The notes: a model not told the origin generated them from the letters alone. Shown: positions 17,830 to 27,111, counted from the first letter of the stretch. The stretch: 64,000 nt of DNA from Vibrio penaeicida (GCF_030689305.1 NZ_JAUYVM010000013.1:105588-169587); one strand, 5' to 3'. Numbers and translations: made by a program.

Positions 17830-18570
17830 TTACGGTCTGAACATATTCACCAGTTCAGCAATAGCATCTTTGTCGGTGACAGGGATTTGATAGTCATCAA
17901 TATCATCTGCCCCCATTTTGCTGTACTGCGAGGTATACGCCATTTTAGTTGGTCGAGTCGTTTTACCCGAAAGATGCAGTTCTTGCACTTTGGTTTTGTC
18001 TACAAGTGCTCTTGCATTACCTGCGTTTACCCCAGCTCCTGCCATGATTGAGATACGTGTTCCCGCTTGTTGAACGAGTTTCGCTAGCGTGATTATGCCC
18101 AGCGGTGCGGCAGCGGCGAGCCCAGACGTTAAAACGCGTTCACAGCCTAGGTCAATAATGTCTTCTAACCCTTTTTCTGCACTATTGCACTGATCAAATG
18201 CGCGATGAAAGGTAACGCCAAGCTTCAGTTTATGAGCGTAATCACAAAGCTTTCTCGCATGCTGCGTATGAATATGCCCTGTAGATGTTAATGCGCCAAG
18301 CACCACACCTTGCAAGCCTGCTTGTTTGGCACACTTAATATCGAACATCATAATGTCTATTTCTTCTTCGCTATAAAAGAAGTCCCCTTGTCGAGGGCGA
18401 ATAATGGCATAGACAGGTACGGTGGATATTTTCCCTGCTTGCTGCATAAATCCATAACTAGGTGTTAATCCCCCAAGCGCTAATGCCGAACAAAGTTCAA
18501 TTCGAGTGGCACCACCCGCAATGGCACTATAAAGAGATTCTATATTTCCGATGGATGCTTCTATTTCCAT
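17830..18570 (-). CDS. cutC: CutC family protein
   Basis: A 246-residue TIM-barrel protein of the CutC family, historically linked to copper homeostasis though the biochemical role is unsettled. Signatures are GGATRIELCSALALGGLTPS near the start, PVYAIIRPRQGDF, GVVLGALTSTGHI, TFHRAFDQC, RVLTSGL and IMAGAGVNAGNA. It lies 67 bp downstream of the SIS-domain gene on the same strand, so it probably belongs to the same unit. That partner points to sugar metabolism rather than copper stress, but this is inference. Confidence 0.92.
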   Translation of the reverse strand: MEIEASIGNIESLYSAIAGGATRIELCSALALGGLTPSYGFMQQAGKISTVPVYAIIRPRQGDFFYSEEEIDIMMFDIKCAKQAGLQGVVLGALTSTGHIHTQHARKLCDYAHKLKLGVTFHRAFDQCNSAEKGLEDIIDLGCERVLTSGLAAAAPLGIITLAKLVQQAGTRISIMAGAGVNAGNARALVDKTKVQELHLSGKTTRPTKMAYTSQYSKMGADDIDDYQIPVTDKDAIAELVNMFRP

Positions 18571-18637
18571 ACTAATATTCCTCGGTCTACAACGATATTT
18601 TCTGTGTTTAATATGTATGACAGTTATGAGTTTCTAT

Positions 18638-19354
18638 TTACATCGATTTCAGTCGAGAGCCAAAATGCCGATACACATAATCGTTGTCGAAGCCATCCAC
18701 ATTCTGACTTGAGAATATAAGTGGGGTGACACCTTGTTTAAGCGCTTCTTTTTGTGCTTCCACCACAAGCGTATTCATAATGAGCATCCCAGATATACTA
18801 GAAAAAGCACCAGTCACTTTGCCATTTATATTGCAAAGCCCATCACCAGGAGGTACTTGGTTATCAATTACGATGTCTGCGATGTCCATTAATTTCAATC
18901 CAGAACTATGGCGGCTTTCGTATTTAGATGATTGTTCTACCGAGGTTATCGCGATAACAGGGTGACCTTTACTTTTTGCCAGTTGAGCAAATTCAACTGG
19001 CAGAGCGTTTCGCCCTGAGTTGGAGATAACCATGACCACATCGTTGGGGGAGATGTTTTGGCTGTTCCAAATAACCTCCGCCAGCCCCGGCAGTTTCTCC
19101 ATGGCAGAGCCACGAAGTGCGCCATCGTTTGTGAGTAACACAGAATCCAAAATGGCGTTGATGTTGCCAAGGCCGCCCGCACGAATGAATCCTTCCAAAC
19201 CAATCATATGAGAATGACCTGTTCCTAAGACTTGTATCATGTTGTCTTTCACAATGGCTTGAGCAAACAACGCCGTCGCTTGAGACAGCGCCTCTTGGTT
19301 TGATTCGATAACTGAAGTCAATTTGGGCAGTAAGCAATGAAAATATTCGGACAT
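18638..19354 (-). CDS. SIS-domain sugar isomerase-like protein (UPF0309 type)
   Basis: A 238-residue SIS (sugar isomerase) domain protein. It shows IQVLGTGHSHMIGLEGFIRAGG, VVMVISNSGRNALPVEFAQL (SIS phosphosugar-binding S-N-S-G loop) and PVIAITSV. The length suits the UPF0309 branch, which binds phosphosugars; the exact reaction is unknown. It is first in a likely operon with cutC and divergent from an AraC-type regulator. Two ATTGATAC direct repeats 21 bp apart lie in the divergent region. Confidence 0.85.
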   Translation of the reverse strand: MSEYFHCLLPKLTSVIESNQEALSQATALFAQAIVKDNMIQVLGTGHSHMIGLEGFIRAGGLGNINAILDSVLLTNDGALRGSAMEKLPGLAEVIWNSQNISPNDVVMVISNSGRNALPVEFAQLAKSKGHPVIAITSVEQSSKYESRHSSGLKLMDIADIVIDNQVPPGDGLCNINGKVTGAFSSISGMLIMNTLVVEAQKEALKQGVTPLIFSSQNVDGFDNDYVYRHFGSRLKSM

Positions 19355-19412
19355 AATGTGTCGCCTCCTTAACTGTGCTGACTTAACTACCGTATCACCG
19401 CAAAATGGCGTA

Positions 19413-19441
19413 ATTGATACTAAGCTATCGACTATTGATAC
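19413..19441. promoter_or_regulatory. Candidate AraC-type operator: two direct repeats
   Basis: ATTGATAC occurs at 19413-19420 and 19434-19441, start to start 21 bp, i.e. two helical turns. This is the spacing expected for a direct-repeat AraC-family site. It lies between the divergent SIS-domain and AraC-type genes. A reverse-complement partial copy (GTATCACC) sits at about 19392. Confidence 0.4.
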
Positions 19442-19537
19442 TTTTCTTGATTAATATCGATTGTGCGTGTTATCACTGCACAGTCACGACATGTGCAAAT
19501 TCACGACCATAGTAAGTAAACAGGGAGACGATTTTTG

Positions 19538-20395
19538 ATGAAAGCAACGATGCAAAAAGTCCCTCAACGCGTCGGGTGGTCTTGGCGCTATAAGATGTTT
19601 GAAGAGGTGACGAAGCCAGAATATTGGCATGCACATCAGGAGTTTGAACTCGTTTTACACAGAAACTTTCAGGGGAAATCGAGAGTTGGGCACTTTGAAG
19701 GCGAGATAGAGTACAACGAACTGTTGTTGATTGGTCCGGGTATTGCGCACAGCTTTGAATCGATAAACTCTAATGAACAAAACCCGTGTGAAACTCACGT
19801 TATCTGGTTTCGAGAAGAATGGATTGCCAAACTGATGTACAGCTGCGTCGAACTTAGGCAGTTAGGACCAGTGATTAAGAGTGCCAGTAAGGGGGTTCGG
19901 TTTTCCATCGACACCGCTGAAAAGGTTTTTCAGCATCTCGATAATTTTAATCACCTGACCCCTATCGGGCAGCTTGCCGTATTGATGCAGGTTCTGGGTG
20001 AGTTGTGCGCAGATCAATCCCATACCACTTTGCTTTCGTATTTGTCAGAAGGGGAAAAGGAAAAAACGAACGCCAACTACAGTAAAATTGAGCAAGTGTG
20101 CAAATACATCGACAATCATTACGCATCAGATATTACGCTTAAAAACCTTGCGGACTACATGTACGTAAGTGAAAACACCATTCATCGTTGGTTTATTCAA
20201 CACTTTAATGAAAGTTACACCTCATACTTGATGAAACTCCGGTTAAATCACGCCTCCCAATTACTCACCACCACGTCACAGCCAATAAGCTTAATTGCAG
20301 AAAATGTGGGTTATACCAACCGCTCCAACTTCAATCGACTGTTTAAGAAATACAAAGGGATGTCGCCAACTCAATATCGGCAGAGGTTTAGGTAA
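19538..20395 (+). CDS. AraC-family regulator with cupin sensor domain
   Basis: A 285-residue AraC-type regulator. The N-terminal cupin (EYWHAHQEFELVLHRNFQG, LLLIGPGIAHSFES) suits sensing a small sugar-like ligand. The C-terminal DNA-binding domain is typical (ADYMYVSENTIHRWFIQHFN; ISLIAENVGYTNRSNFNRLF; GMSPTQYRQRF). The ATG at 19538 follows GGGAG at about 9 nt. It is divergent from the SIS-cutC unit and is its probable regulator. A terminator follows at 20433-20454. Confidence 0.88.
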   Translation: MKATMQKVPQRVGWSWRYKMFEEVTKPEYWHAHQEFELVLHRNFQGKSRVGHFEGEIEYNELLLIGPGIAHSFESINSNEQNPCETHVIWFREEWIAKLMYSCVELRQLGPVIKSASKGVRFSIDTAEKVFQHLDNFNHLTPIGQLAVLMQVLGELCADQSHTTLLSYLSEGEKEKTNANYSKIEQVCKYIDNHYASDITLKNLADYMYVSENTIHRWFIQHFNESYTSYLMKLRLNHASQLLTTTSQPISLIAENVGYTNRSNFNRLFKKYKGMSPTQYRQRFR

Positions 20396-20432
20396 GGCGG
20401 TATGAGATGGTTAATGGGGCTTATTATAAGAA

Positions 20433-20454
20433 AAGAGCTGCGATTGCGGCTCTT
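20433..20454 (+). terminator. Intrinsic terminator after the AraC-type gene
   Basis: AAGAGCTGC (20433-20441), loop GATT, GCGGCTCTT (20446-20454) with one G-U pair, 37 bp beyond the stop. The hairpin is almost the same as the one at 24768-24789. Confidence 0.7.
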
Positions 20455-20461
20455 CTATGTA

Positions 20462-21246
20462 TTGGATAGATCCACTTCCCGATCAGTGACACAGATGCAA
20501 AGACGAGTTGGTTGTTCACCCATTTCTCGGCTGGAAGGAATAGGCAATTAGACCATTGAGCAGATTTACTATAAAACTAACGCAGCTTCATTACCTTGGG
20601 TTTCATGTTCTTTTTTATACCTGCGATGAGCGTCACGCATCTCTCCTCCCACTCTTGCGATATATAGCCCTTATCTCCGTACAAACTGCCCATAGGCTAT
20701 CTGCCATATCTGAAACGGGTTCTCTGTCATCCACATTGGCAGTCGTTACCTTGACTTAAATGATACCGACTTGGTCATTGATATTGAGATGAAGCTTAAC
20801 CTCGTAGAACCAGCCCATTGTTTCCTTCCTTCTCTTGGCAACGCCCACAAAGACTTGATGTCTGAGGATACTCAGGCTGTGACAGAGTTGCAGTTTGGTT
20901 GAATCAGCAAAAGTGATGCCCGTAGGCTTAGCCTGACGATGGGAAAGATAGGAGAAAAGAGGCACGAGAATGCTTTTGCACGAGCTAGAACATTCTGGTT
21001 TAGCTGACCAATTTTAGGGAACCCACGGGTGAGAAAGCGATAGGCAAACCCTGTGTATTAAGTCTTGAAATCCCAGAAGCCGGATTGATGAAACGAGATA
21101 ACTAACATCATCACTTCACTAATAGAAAGACGGGAGGGTTTGTTTCTTTGTTTATCTCCAGAGGATATGAGGAGCTTTTGCCATGCAGGGAGGAAAGTCT
21201 GATAAAAGTCGTCGACATCCACGAAAACAGTGTCTAAATTATTCAT
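20462..21246 (-). pseudogene. Degraded IS982-family transposase
   Basis: Read on the minus strand, pieces of an IS982-type transposase follow one another in order but in different frames. The N-terminus starts at 21246 (VDDFYQTFLPAW, LSISEVMMLVISFHQSGFWDF). Next come RFLTRGFPKIGQL, GITFADSTKLQLCH, HQVFVGVAKRRKETMGWFYE and VKLHLNIND. After an in-frame stop near 20758 come TTANVDDREPV, LYGDKGYIS and VTLIAGIKKNMKPKVMKL, then a fragment NGLIAYSFQP. Several frameshifts, stops and at least two internal deletions are present: one after WDFK, another between KVMKL and NGLIAYSF. The element is therefore dead. IS ends were not defined with certainty. Confidence 0.8.
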
Positions 21247-21338
21247 GCCTAGGTCCTTATGCGAAGGTCAGGTTATCTTAATAAGCTAAATCCTTAGCTA
21301 AAGTTATTAAAATGCCATTTTATGTTTCTAATACTTAT

Positions 21339-21603
21339 ATACCCAAGTGACCTCAAGATGCAGGATTCAGAGCCTCATATTCTGTTTCAGTTCAAGAAAA
21401 AGAACGCAGTGGAATGACGAGTCCTTTCCAAGTTCTTTGACGATGAAATGGGACAGAATATGGGCTCCCAAGGGCGAGTTTAACGGGTTTTCATACTGCG
21501 TTACCGATTCTTAATTTAGAACCACTAGGTCATCAAATCGGTGTCTTGTCTGAAAGCCAGTTAATTCTCGCTGAACCGAACATCTTGAGGTCACTTGGGT
21601 ATA
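21339..21603. mobile_element. 265-bp MITE-like element with 23-bp perfect inverted ends
   Basis: TATACCCAAGTGACCTCAAG plus ATG at 21339-21361 is the exact reverse complement of 21581-21603 (CATCTTGAGG...GGGTATA). The interior has no coding frame. Inverted-repeat-bounded elements of this size and end sequence recur in Vibrio genomes, as far as I recall. No target duplication is obvious. A collapsed copy of the right end is at 3089-3113. The element separates the IS982 relic from the phospholipase gene. Confidence 0.7.
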
Positions 21604-21665
21604 GGTAGTGTTTTTTATACATCCATTTCTTCTTGGCTCTATTAGATATAATGTTTGGTAAATAA

Positions 21666-21740
21666 AATTATTTTATATAATAATCGGTCACTTCAATTAT
21701 TTTATATAATAACCGGTCATTACAATTATTTTTATAGATT
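21666..21740 (+). repeat. 29-bp tandem repeat upstream of the phospholipase D-like gene
   Basis: Units starting at 21666, 21695 and 21724 (third one partial) share AATTATTTTATATAATAAYC and then GGTCA. Two full units differ at only a few positions. The array ends about 100 bp before the ATG at 21837, so it may be a promoter-proximal regulator site. Confidence 0.75.
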
Positions 21741-21836
21741 ATTAAGTTATTGGCACAACTTGTTGCAGTGAGTTAGGATCTTGCTCGTTTCTGAATGCTC
21801 GTTTAGTAAACCAGCTATAGGCAACGGGAGGTTGTC

Positions 21837-24464
21837 ATGAACATTTTTATCAAGCTCAGTTTTTCTTTTCCTATCATTGTGGCAAGTAGTTTAGTCACAT
21901 CAGCACTTAGTGCTGCCCCCCAAGCGTTAGTCCCCCCAGAAGTATTCTTAGAACAGCACAAGATAAAAATTGGCTTAAACAATGGTTGTTTAATTCCGAG
22001 TGCATGGCCAGTCGACAAGGCTGGTATATCTGACTGCGGTCGGTTAGACACATATTGGACCTACACAGAATATGGTCAGCTTATTACAAGAAGGAATTTA
22101 GCGCATGAATGGCAGTTTGGGTACGAATGCTTGACAGTGCCAGAAGGAGGTGGGGTGTTGTACACGGATACATGTGACATCAACAATACGCGTCAAAATT
22201 GGTACACCGATTATTCTCGGGTTGGTATACGCCTAAAAACAGGCAACGTAACATTGAGAAATCAATCGATATCGGTAACTCCGGAAGGGCTGGTTTCGAT
22301 AAACCCGAGCTACCCTTTGGTCGTAGTACAAAATATGCAAGAAATGATCACCAAGCAATCACCAGGCTATACTCAGTTTTCATTAGATATCTATGCCAAT
22401 AAACCCATCCCTGAGAATCACAGTCTTTATCCAACCTCTGCAGGCAATGTCTATTTTGGCAAAGACAGCGAATTGAGGACGTATAAAAATTTCTATAATG
22501 TCCATAAAAATACACTTTTTTCCAATTGGGGAGGTACCGTACGGTATACAGTTTGTTACATCAATCCATTGACAGATATTACGTCATGGGCGTGGGCTAA
22601 GGCGGGGGAATGCTCGATTGATGAACCAATCAGCGACAATTTACGCTGGGCATTTCGTCCCGATCCGAATACAAGTGGCTCAACACCACTTTACCACATC
22701 GAGCCTTCTCGCTTTTCGGGTAGGCTGGTTATGCAAAACTCGGGTACATACGCAAACTCTGGTTATGTTTCAGGTTCAAGGTATTCCAACCCATATAAAG
22801 TCGAGGAGTTTTACATTAGCTCACCGGGTGAGCTCGTAGCTAAATACTACGACAAAGTTGGTGTCGAGATTGGCGACATTCCTGCTCAGGAAGCGGCAAA
22901 CGCTAAGATAATCCACGATGTTAAACAGTATTTCCTTGAGGACATTATTGGTGACTGTAATGCACAATGTTTGCTGAGACAGGTATCAAAGCGGTTGAGT
23001 CGTGTTGGCTACGCTCATACATGGCACCTTTTTCCAGTGACGTCGATTGAGGTGATGTCTTCTCTTTCAGGCAGAGAGAGCAGCGTAGCGGATGTTCACA
23101 GAAACAACGAAGTCTTTCGGGACAAAGTGATCAACACCATTAAGAATGGTCAACATATTATTGATCTGACAGTACTAGCGAGAATCGACGATTCTTGGAT
23201 CACGAGGCTGCAAGATGCACTAAGAACGATTGAGATAAATGCACAACGAAATGGAACATCGCCTGTTGTTCGGATCTATGTGGGGCTAGGTGGTTTGGCG
23301 ACGGGGTGGCCAGATTATGTGATTGATATTGTAAAACGGAAGCTCATCGGTCAAGGCTTTGTTTCTGAATCCGGGATCCCCGAAACACAGTGGAATACTC
23401 ATCTGCAGGGCATATTAACTCAATTGGTTTCGAGTTTAACAGGTAAAACCAACATGCAGGTGTTCATTAGTGGGGGGAGAAAGAGCTTTTTGGTGCCAGA
23501 TACAGGGCTCTTTGATCTCACATGGAATCACAGCAAGATTGTGGCGGTTGACGGGATAGAGGCTATTACTGGAGGGCACAATTTATGGGAGGAATATTTC
23601 GCAGAAACACCAGTCATTGATACATCCGTTAAGGTACAAGGTACGGCTGCGTATTTTACGCACAAAGTCGTCGACAAGATGTGGCGAACAGGGGACTTTA
23701 GGCACATGTTGAAATGGCAACACGGAGCGATAGCGTTAACTGATACTGTTCCATACGTTGAGCAAATTTTGCCCCTCCCACCTGTTATTTCTGGTGATAT
23801 TGATGTGTTGATTTTGGATCAAGGAAATCCAATGACTATCGATGGCGCTGATCGATTTGATATGAAAGTAGGAGTTTTAGCGATGATATCAGCGGCTCAA
23901 CAAGAGATCCTTCTTTCACAGCAGTCTCTCGTCAATCCATACAGTAAAAGTTGGTTCGGTGCATTGTTAAGAGATATCGACGAAGAGTTAGCCTACATGT
24001 TAGCCAAAAAATCGATTGAAGGGGTCGACGTGAAAGTAGTGATATCGAACTTGGTTGCCCCCTTTGATACCACATCTAATGCTTCGAATACTGATATTAT
24101 TGGAGCCCTTTGGACAGCGGCAATCGACTCCGGCGTTACAAATGATGCAGACAGTCGACAAAAATTTTGCTCGCACTTTAAGCTAGGGAATCTCAGGATC
24201 GACCGTCAAAGTGAAACGTATCCCAACACAAACTACTCTTTTGCGAACCACTCTAAGGCGATAATGATTGACAAGAAACTCTTTTCGATTGGATCGCATA
24301 ATGTTTATGAACAAAGACCCGCTTCGTTGATTGAAATGATGTATATTATTGCGAGTGAAACAGAAGCTGTGAAATACTACCAAGATTACTGGGCTCCATT
24401 GATCGGTAACTCTCAAAGAACTTTTGTGAGTAAAGAGCAATGCGTTAGGGCGATAACTTTCTAA
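21837..24464 (+). CDS. Secreted phospholipase D-superfamily protein with lectin-like N-terminus
   Basis: An 875-residue exported protein. A signal peptide (about 1-26, cleavage near ALSA-A) is followed by a Cys-containing N-terminal region (about 45-150) with ricin-lectin-like traits (CGRL, YECLTV, DTCD, QNW). A long middle region follows. Two PLD-type HxKxxxxD motifs come last: HSKIVAVD at 565-572 and HSKAIMID at 805-812, each followed by a GG/GS...N turn. Two intact motifs indicate an active phosphodiesterase, presumably a phospholipase or sphingomyelinase-like hydrolase. Damselysin-type Vibrio toxins are also PLDs, but homology to them was not established. A ribosome site (GGGAGG) lies 5 nt before the ATG. 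The gene is flanked by mobile-element debris, consistent with acquisition by transfer. Confidence 0.8.
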   Translation: MNIFIKLSFSFPIIVASSLVTSALSAAPQALVPPEVFLEQHKIKIGLNNGCLIPSAWPVDKAGISDCGRLDTYWTYTEYGQLITRRNLAHEWQFGYECLTVPEGGGVLYTDTCDINNTRQNWYTDYSRVGIRLKTGNVTLRNQSISVTPEGLVSINPSYPLVVVQNMQEMITKQSPGYTQFSLDIYANKPIPENHSLYPTSAGNVYFGKDSELRTYKNFYNVHKNTLFSNWGGTVRYTVCYINPLTDITSWAWAKAGECSIDEPISDNLRWAFRPDPNTSGSTPLYHIEPSRFSGRLVMQNSGTYANSGYVSGSRYSNPYKVEEFYISSPGELVAKYYDKVGVEIGDIPAQEAANAKIIHDVKQYFLEDIIGDCNAQCLLRQVSKRLSRVGYAHTWHLFPVTSIEVMSSLSGRESSVADVHRNNEVFRDKVINTIKNGQHIIDLTVLARIDDSWITRLQDALRTIEINAQRNGTSPVVRIYVGLGGLATGWPDYVIDIVKRKLIGQGFVSESGIPETQWNTHLQGILTQLVSSLTGKTNMQVFISGGRKSFLVPDTGLFDLTWNHSKIVAVDGIEAITGGHNLWEEYFAETPVIDTSVKVQGTAAYFTHKVVDKMWRTGDFRHMLKWQHGAIALTDTVPYVEQILPLPPVISGDIDVLILDQGNPMTIDGADRFDMKVGVLAMISAAQQEILLSQQSLVNPYSKSWFGALLRDIDEELAYMLAKKSIEGVDVKVVISNLVAPFDTTSNASNTDIIGALWTAAIDSGVTNDADSRQKFCSHFKLGNLRIDRQSETYPNTNYSFANHSKAIMIDKKLFSIGSHNVYEQRPASLIEMMYIIASETEAVKYYQDYWAPLIGNSQRTFVSKEQCVRAITF

Positions 24465-24505
24465 ATATATTGCGGTTATTGTGCCTTAAAGCGAAGCATA
24501 TATGA

Positions 24506-24530
24506 AAGCCAGCAGAGATTCTGCTGGCTT
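24506..24530 (+). terminator. Hairpin after the phospholipase D-like gene
   Basis: AAGCCAGCAG (24506-24515), loop AGATT, CTGCTGGCTT (24521-24530). The stem is perfect, but the T run after it is weak. Confidence 0.55.
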
Positions 24531-24767
24531 CAGGGCTTCTGCTCTAAATTCAGGGGAGTGTTTAATTCTAGATTTCTTAGTTGCTATTGTTCATTTTGTA
24601 GTGATTGTACTCGCTATATACATCTAACTCGGTGTCCAAAACTGCTGGTACGGATCATTTTTCAATGTGATTCTACCAGAGATCGCAAGTACTCTGACGT
24701 CTCGAATAAATAACAATTTTTATGTGCTCAAACCTGTATCTTCAAGTTAATTGATTATAGAAAATGT
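24531..24767. other. Intergenic region, nothing recognised
   Basis: This is the central part of a 347-bp gap between the phospholipase D-like gene and the carboxypeptidase gene, bounded by two hairpins. No coding frame, repeat or RNA motif was recognised. Confidence 0.4.
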
Positions 24768-24789
24768 AAGAGCCGCGATTGCGGCTCTT
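24768..24789 (-). terminator. Intrinsic terminator of the carboxypeptidase gene
   Basis: AAGAGCCGC (24768-24776), loop GATT, GCGGCTCTT (24781-24789). It lies 22 bp beyond the minus-strand stop. Confidence 0.75.
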
Positions 24790-24811
24790 TAATCTTTTCT
24801 AACCTTTGAAA

Positions 24812-26293
24812 TTACAAATAACGCCCTTCTAGGTGTGCTCTGAAGTGATCAGCATTCAGCACTTCACCTGTTGCACGTTTCACCAAATCGTCGGTGGTGT
24901 GCAAGCAGCCTTGGCTCCATACTTTTTCTTCCAGCCACGTGAAGATTGGCGATAGGTCTTCGCTAGCAATAGCGCCTTCTACATCGACATTTTGCTTCAT
25001 GCTTGCCATCATTTGAGCCGCGTACATGGCACCTAATGTGTAACTTGGGAAGTAGCCAAAAGCACCATCTGTCCAGTGAATGTCTTGCATACAGCCATTG
25101 GTGAAGTTACCGCGAGTATCCAAGCCTAGGTAAGCTTGCATTTTCTCTGCCCAAAGCTCTGGCACGTCGGTGTGTTTGATTTTGCCATTCATTAAATCAC
25201 GTTCGATTTCGTAGCGAAGAATCACGTGTGCAGGGTAGGTCAGTTCATCGGCATCTACGCGAATAAACCCTTTTTCAACACGGGTGTACAGCTTGTGGAA
25301 GTTCTCTGCAGAGAAAGTAGGATCGTCGTTACGTTGGAACTGCTTACGAGCTTTGTCCGCCAAAATTTGAATGAATGGCGTGCTGCGACCAATCTGCATT
25401 TCAAAAAAGAGAGACTGCGACTCGTGGATTCCCATTGATCGAGCTTCACCTACTGGTAAACCTGCAAATTTCTTAGGCAGGCCTTGCTCGTAGCGTGCAT
25501 GACCCGTTTCGTGCACGGTGCCCATCATAGATTGGATAAAGTCGTTTTCATCGTAACGAGTTGTAAGGCGAACATCCGTTGGTACACCGCCACAAAATGG
25601 GTGGGTACTTTCATCTAAACGACCATGGTTAAAGTCAAATTGCAGAAGCTTCATTACATCAAGCCCAAGTGCTTTTTGGTCTGCTGCGCTGTATGTGCCA
25701 GTTGGCATGATGATGTCTTCTTTAGCTTGCTTGTCGATGACTTGATTGATCAAGTCTGGAAGCCATGTTTTTACGTTGCTGAACACGGACTCCAGTGATT
25801 CCGTTGATACACCCGGCTCGTAGAGGTCTAGCATGGCATCGTAAGGTGTTTTCCCTGTCGCTTCAGCACGGATCTGCGCTTCTTCCTGAGAAAGTTTAAC
25901 CACTTCAGCCCAATTTTTTTCAAAGCCGTTCCAGTCGTTTTCGCCACGTTGCGTACGCCATGCGTGCTCACACTTTGAACCCGCTAATGATTTGGCTTCT
26001 ACCAGTTCTTCAGGTAAGACGGTTTCTTGCTGCCAAACGCGCTTCATTTCAGCTAGGCTGGCTGTTTCGTCCGCAGATAAGGGCTCAGATTCTGCTTTAT
26101 CAAACCACTCCGCTAATTCTGGCTTATTGGAAAGCTGATGCAAGTGTACCGAAAGCTCGGCTAGTGCTTCAGAGCGTGCTTCACTGCCACCAGCGGGCAT
26201 AACGGCTGCTGCGTCCCAGCCACAGATTGCCTCTAGGTGCTCAAAGCGAGAAATTTTTTTATTGTGTTTTACCAACTTGTCGTAGTAACTCAT
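24812..26293 (-). CDS. M32-family zinc metallocarboxypeptidase
   Basis: A 493-residue cytoplasmic carboxypeptidase of family M32 (Taq carboxypeptidase type), which removes C-terminal amino acids from peptides. The zinc motif HETGH (in GTVHETGHARYEQG) is intact, and M32 signatures DVRLTTRYDENDF, ESQSLFFE, RVDADELTYPAHVILRYEIE and GYFPSYTLGAMYAAQ are present. Start 26293 gives the usual family length and has AAGGA upstream; a longer frame to 26335 adds residues with no family match. The gene is monocistronic. Confidence 0.92.
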   Translation of the reverse strand: MSYYDKLVKHNKKISRFEHLEAICGWDAAAVMPAGGSEARSEALAELSVHLHQLSNKPELAEWFDKAESEPLSADETASLAEMKRVWQQETVLPEELVEAKSLAGSKCEHAWRTQRGENDWNGFEKNWAEVVKLSQEEAQIRAEATGKTPYDAMLDLYEPGVSTESLESVFSNVKTWLPDLINQVIDKQAKEDIIMPTGTYSAADQKALGLDVMKLLQFDFNHGRLDESTHPFCGGVPTDVRLTTRYDENDFIQSMMGTVHETGHARYEQGLPKKFAGLPVGEARSMGIHESQSLFFEMQIGRSTPFIQILADKARKQFQRNDDPTFSAENFHKLYTRVEKGFIRVDADELTYPAHVILRYEIERDLMNGKIKHTDVPELWAEKMQAYLGLDTRGNFTNGCMQDIHWTDGAFGYFPSYTLGAMYAAQMMASMKQNVDVEGAIASEDLSPIFTWLEEKVWSQGCLHTTDDLVKRATGEVLNADHFRAHLEGRYL

Positions 26294-26478
26294 GGTTGTC
26301 CTTGTTACATAGGGGCTTGTTATTGTTGACGCCAACTATAGCAAGGCTTTAGCCTCAAATCATCGTGCGAAATGGTAAATAATTATTGTCCTGTGAGCTG
26401 AGCCAAAATGCTCAAAATTTGGGACTGAGCGCGATTTGCGGTATAAATTCAATGTCGTTGAATTTTTATGGAAAAGTC

Positions 26479-27111
26479 ATGCAAATACTGAACATTGAAG
26501 CCTTTTTAGTTGCGATTACGATTCTTACATTAACACCGGGTCTGGATACTGCTGTTATAGTCAGAAACACAAGCCGCTCGGGTACGCAACATGGGCTGTT
26601 AACCAGTGTTGGGATTTGTTGTGGTTTGTTTGTTCATGCGACGTTTTCAGCGATCGGTATTTCTGCGATTTTATTGCAATCCGCTGAGTGGTTTATGGCA
26701 CTCAAGCTTGTAGGGGCAGGCTATCTTATTTGGTTGGGAATTGGTTCAATTCGCTCTTTGTTTCAAGCTCGCACTTCCTTGCCCAGCGAAATAGAAAACG
26801 TGTCGGGTATCACCCGTTTTGCAGTGTTACGAGAAGGCTTTCTTTCTAACGTACTGAACCCTAAAACCGCAGTTTTTTATTTAGCATTCTTACCACAATT
26901 TATCGACCCGCAAGGCAGCGCCGTCGCTCAATCCATGTTTATGGCAGGAATACACTTTGTTATTGCCATGGTTTGGCAGGGTGGCTTAGTGGTTATGGTC
27001 AATAAAGCCAAGGAACTTTTGAGCAGCGATACGTTTTTAAAAGTGGTGGAAGGCGCAACTGGCGCTGTCTTAATCGGCTTAGGCGTGAAGTTGCTTGTCG
27101 ACGAGAGTTAA
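26479..27111 (+). CDS. LysE/RhtB-family amino-acid exporter
   Basis: A 210-residue membrane protein with about six hydrophobic segments and the LysE signatures ITILTLTPGLDTAVIVRNT, GAGYLIWLGIGSIRSLF and GFLSNVLNPKTAVFYLAFLPQFID. Relatives export amino acids or homoserine lactone-like compounds. The start at 26479 is chosen because the family N-terminus begins there; the frame remains open to 26386 without a better ribosome site. The gene converges with the alpha/beta hydrolase gene. Confidence 0.9.
   Translation: MQILNIEAFLVAITILTLTPGLDTAVIVRNTSRSGTQHGLLTSVGICCGLFVHATFSAIGISAILLQSAEWFMALKLVGAGYLIWLGIGSIRSLFQARTSLPSEIENVSGITRFAVLREGFLSNVLNPKTAVFYLAFLPQFIDPQGSAVAQSMFMAGIHFVIAMVWQGGLVVMVNKAKELLSSDTFLKVVEGATGAVLIGLGVKLLVDES

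Noticed and set aside
20556..20759. A 67-residue plus-strand protein in the IS982 relic
   Set aside because: The minus strand of the same stretch reads as transposase fragments (VDDREPV, LYGDKGYIS), so the plus frame is a shadow.
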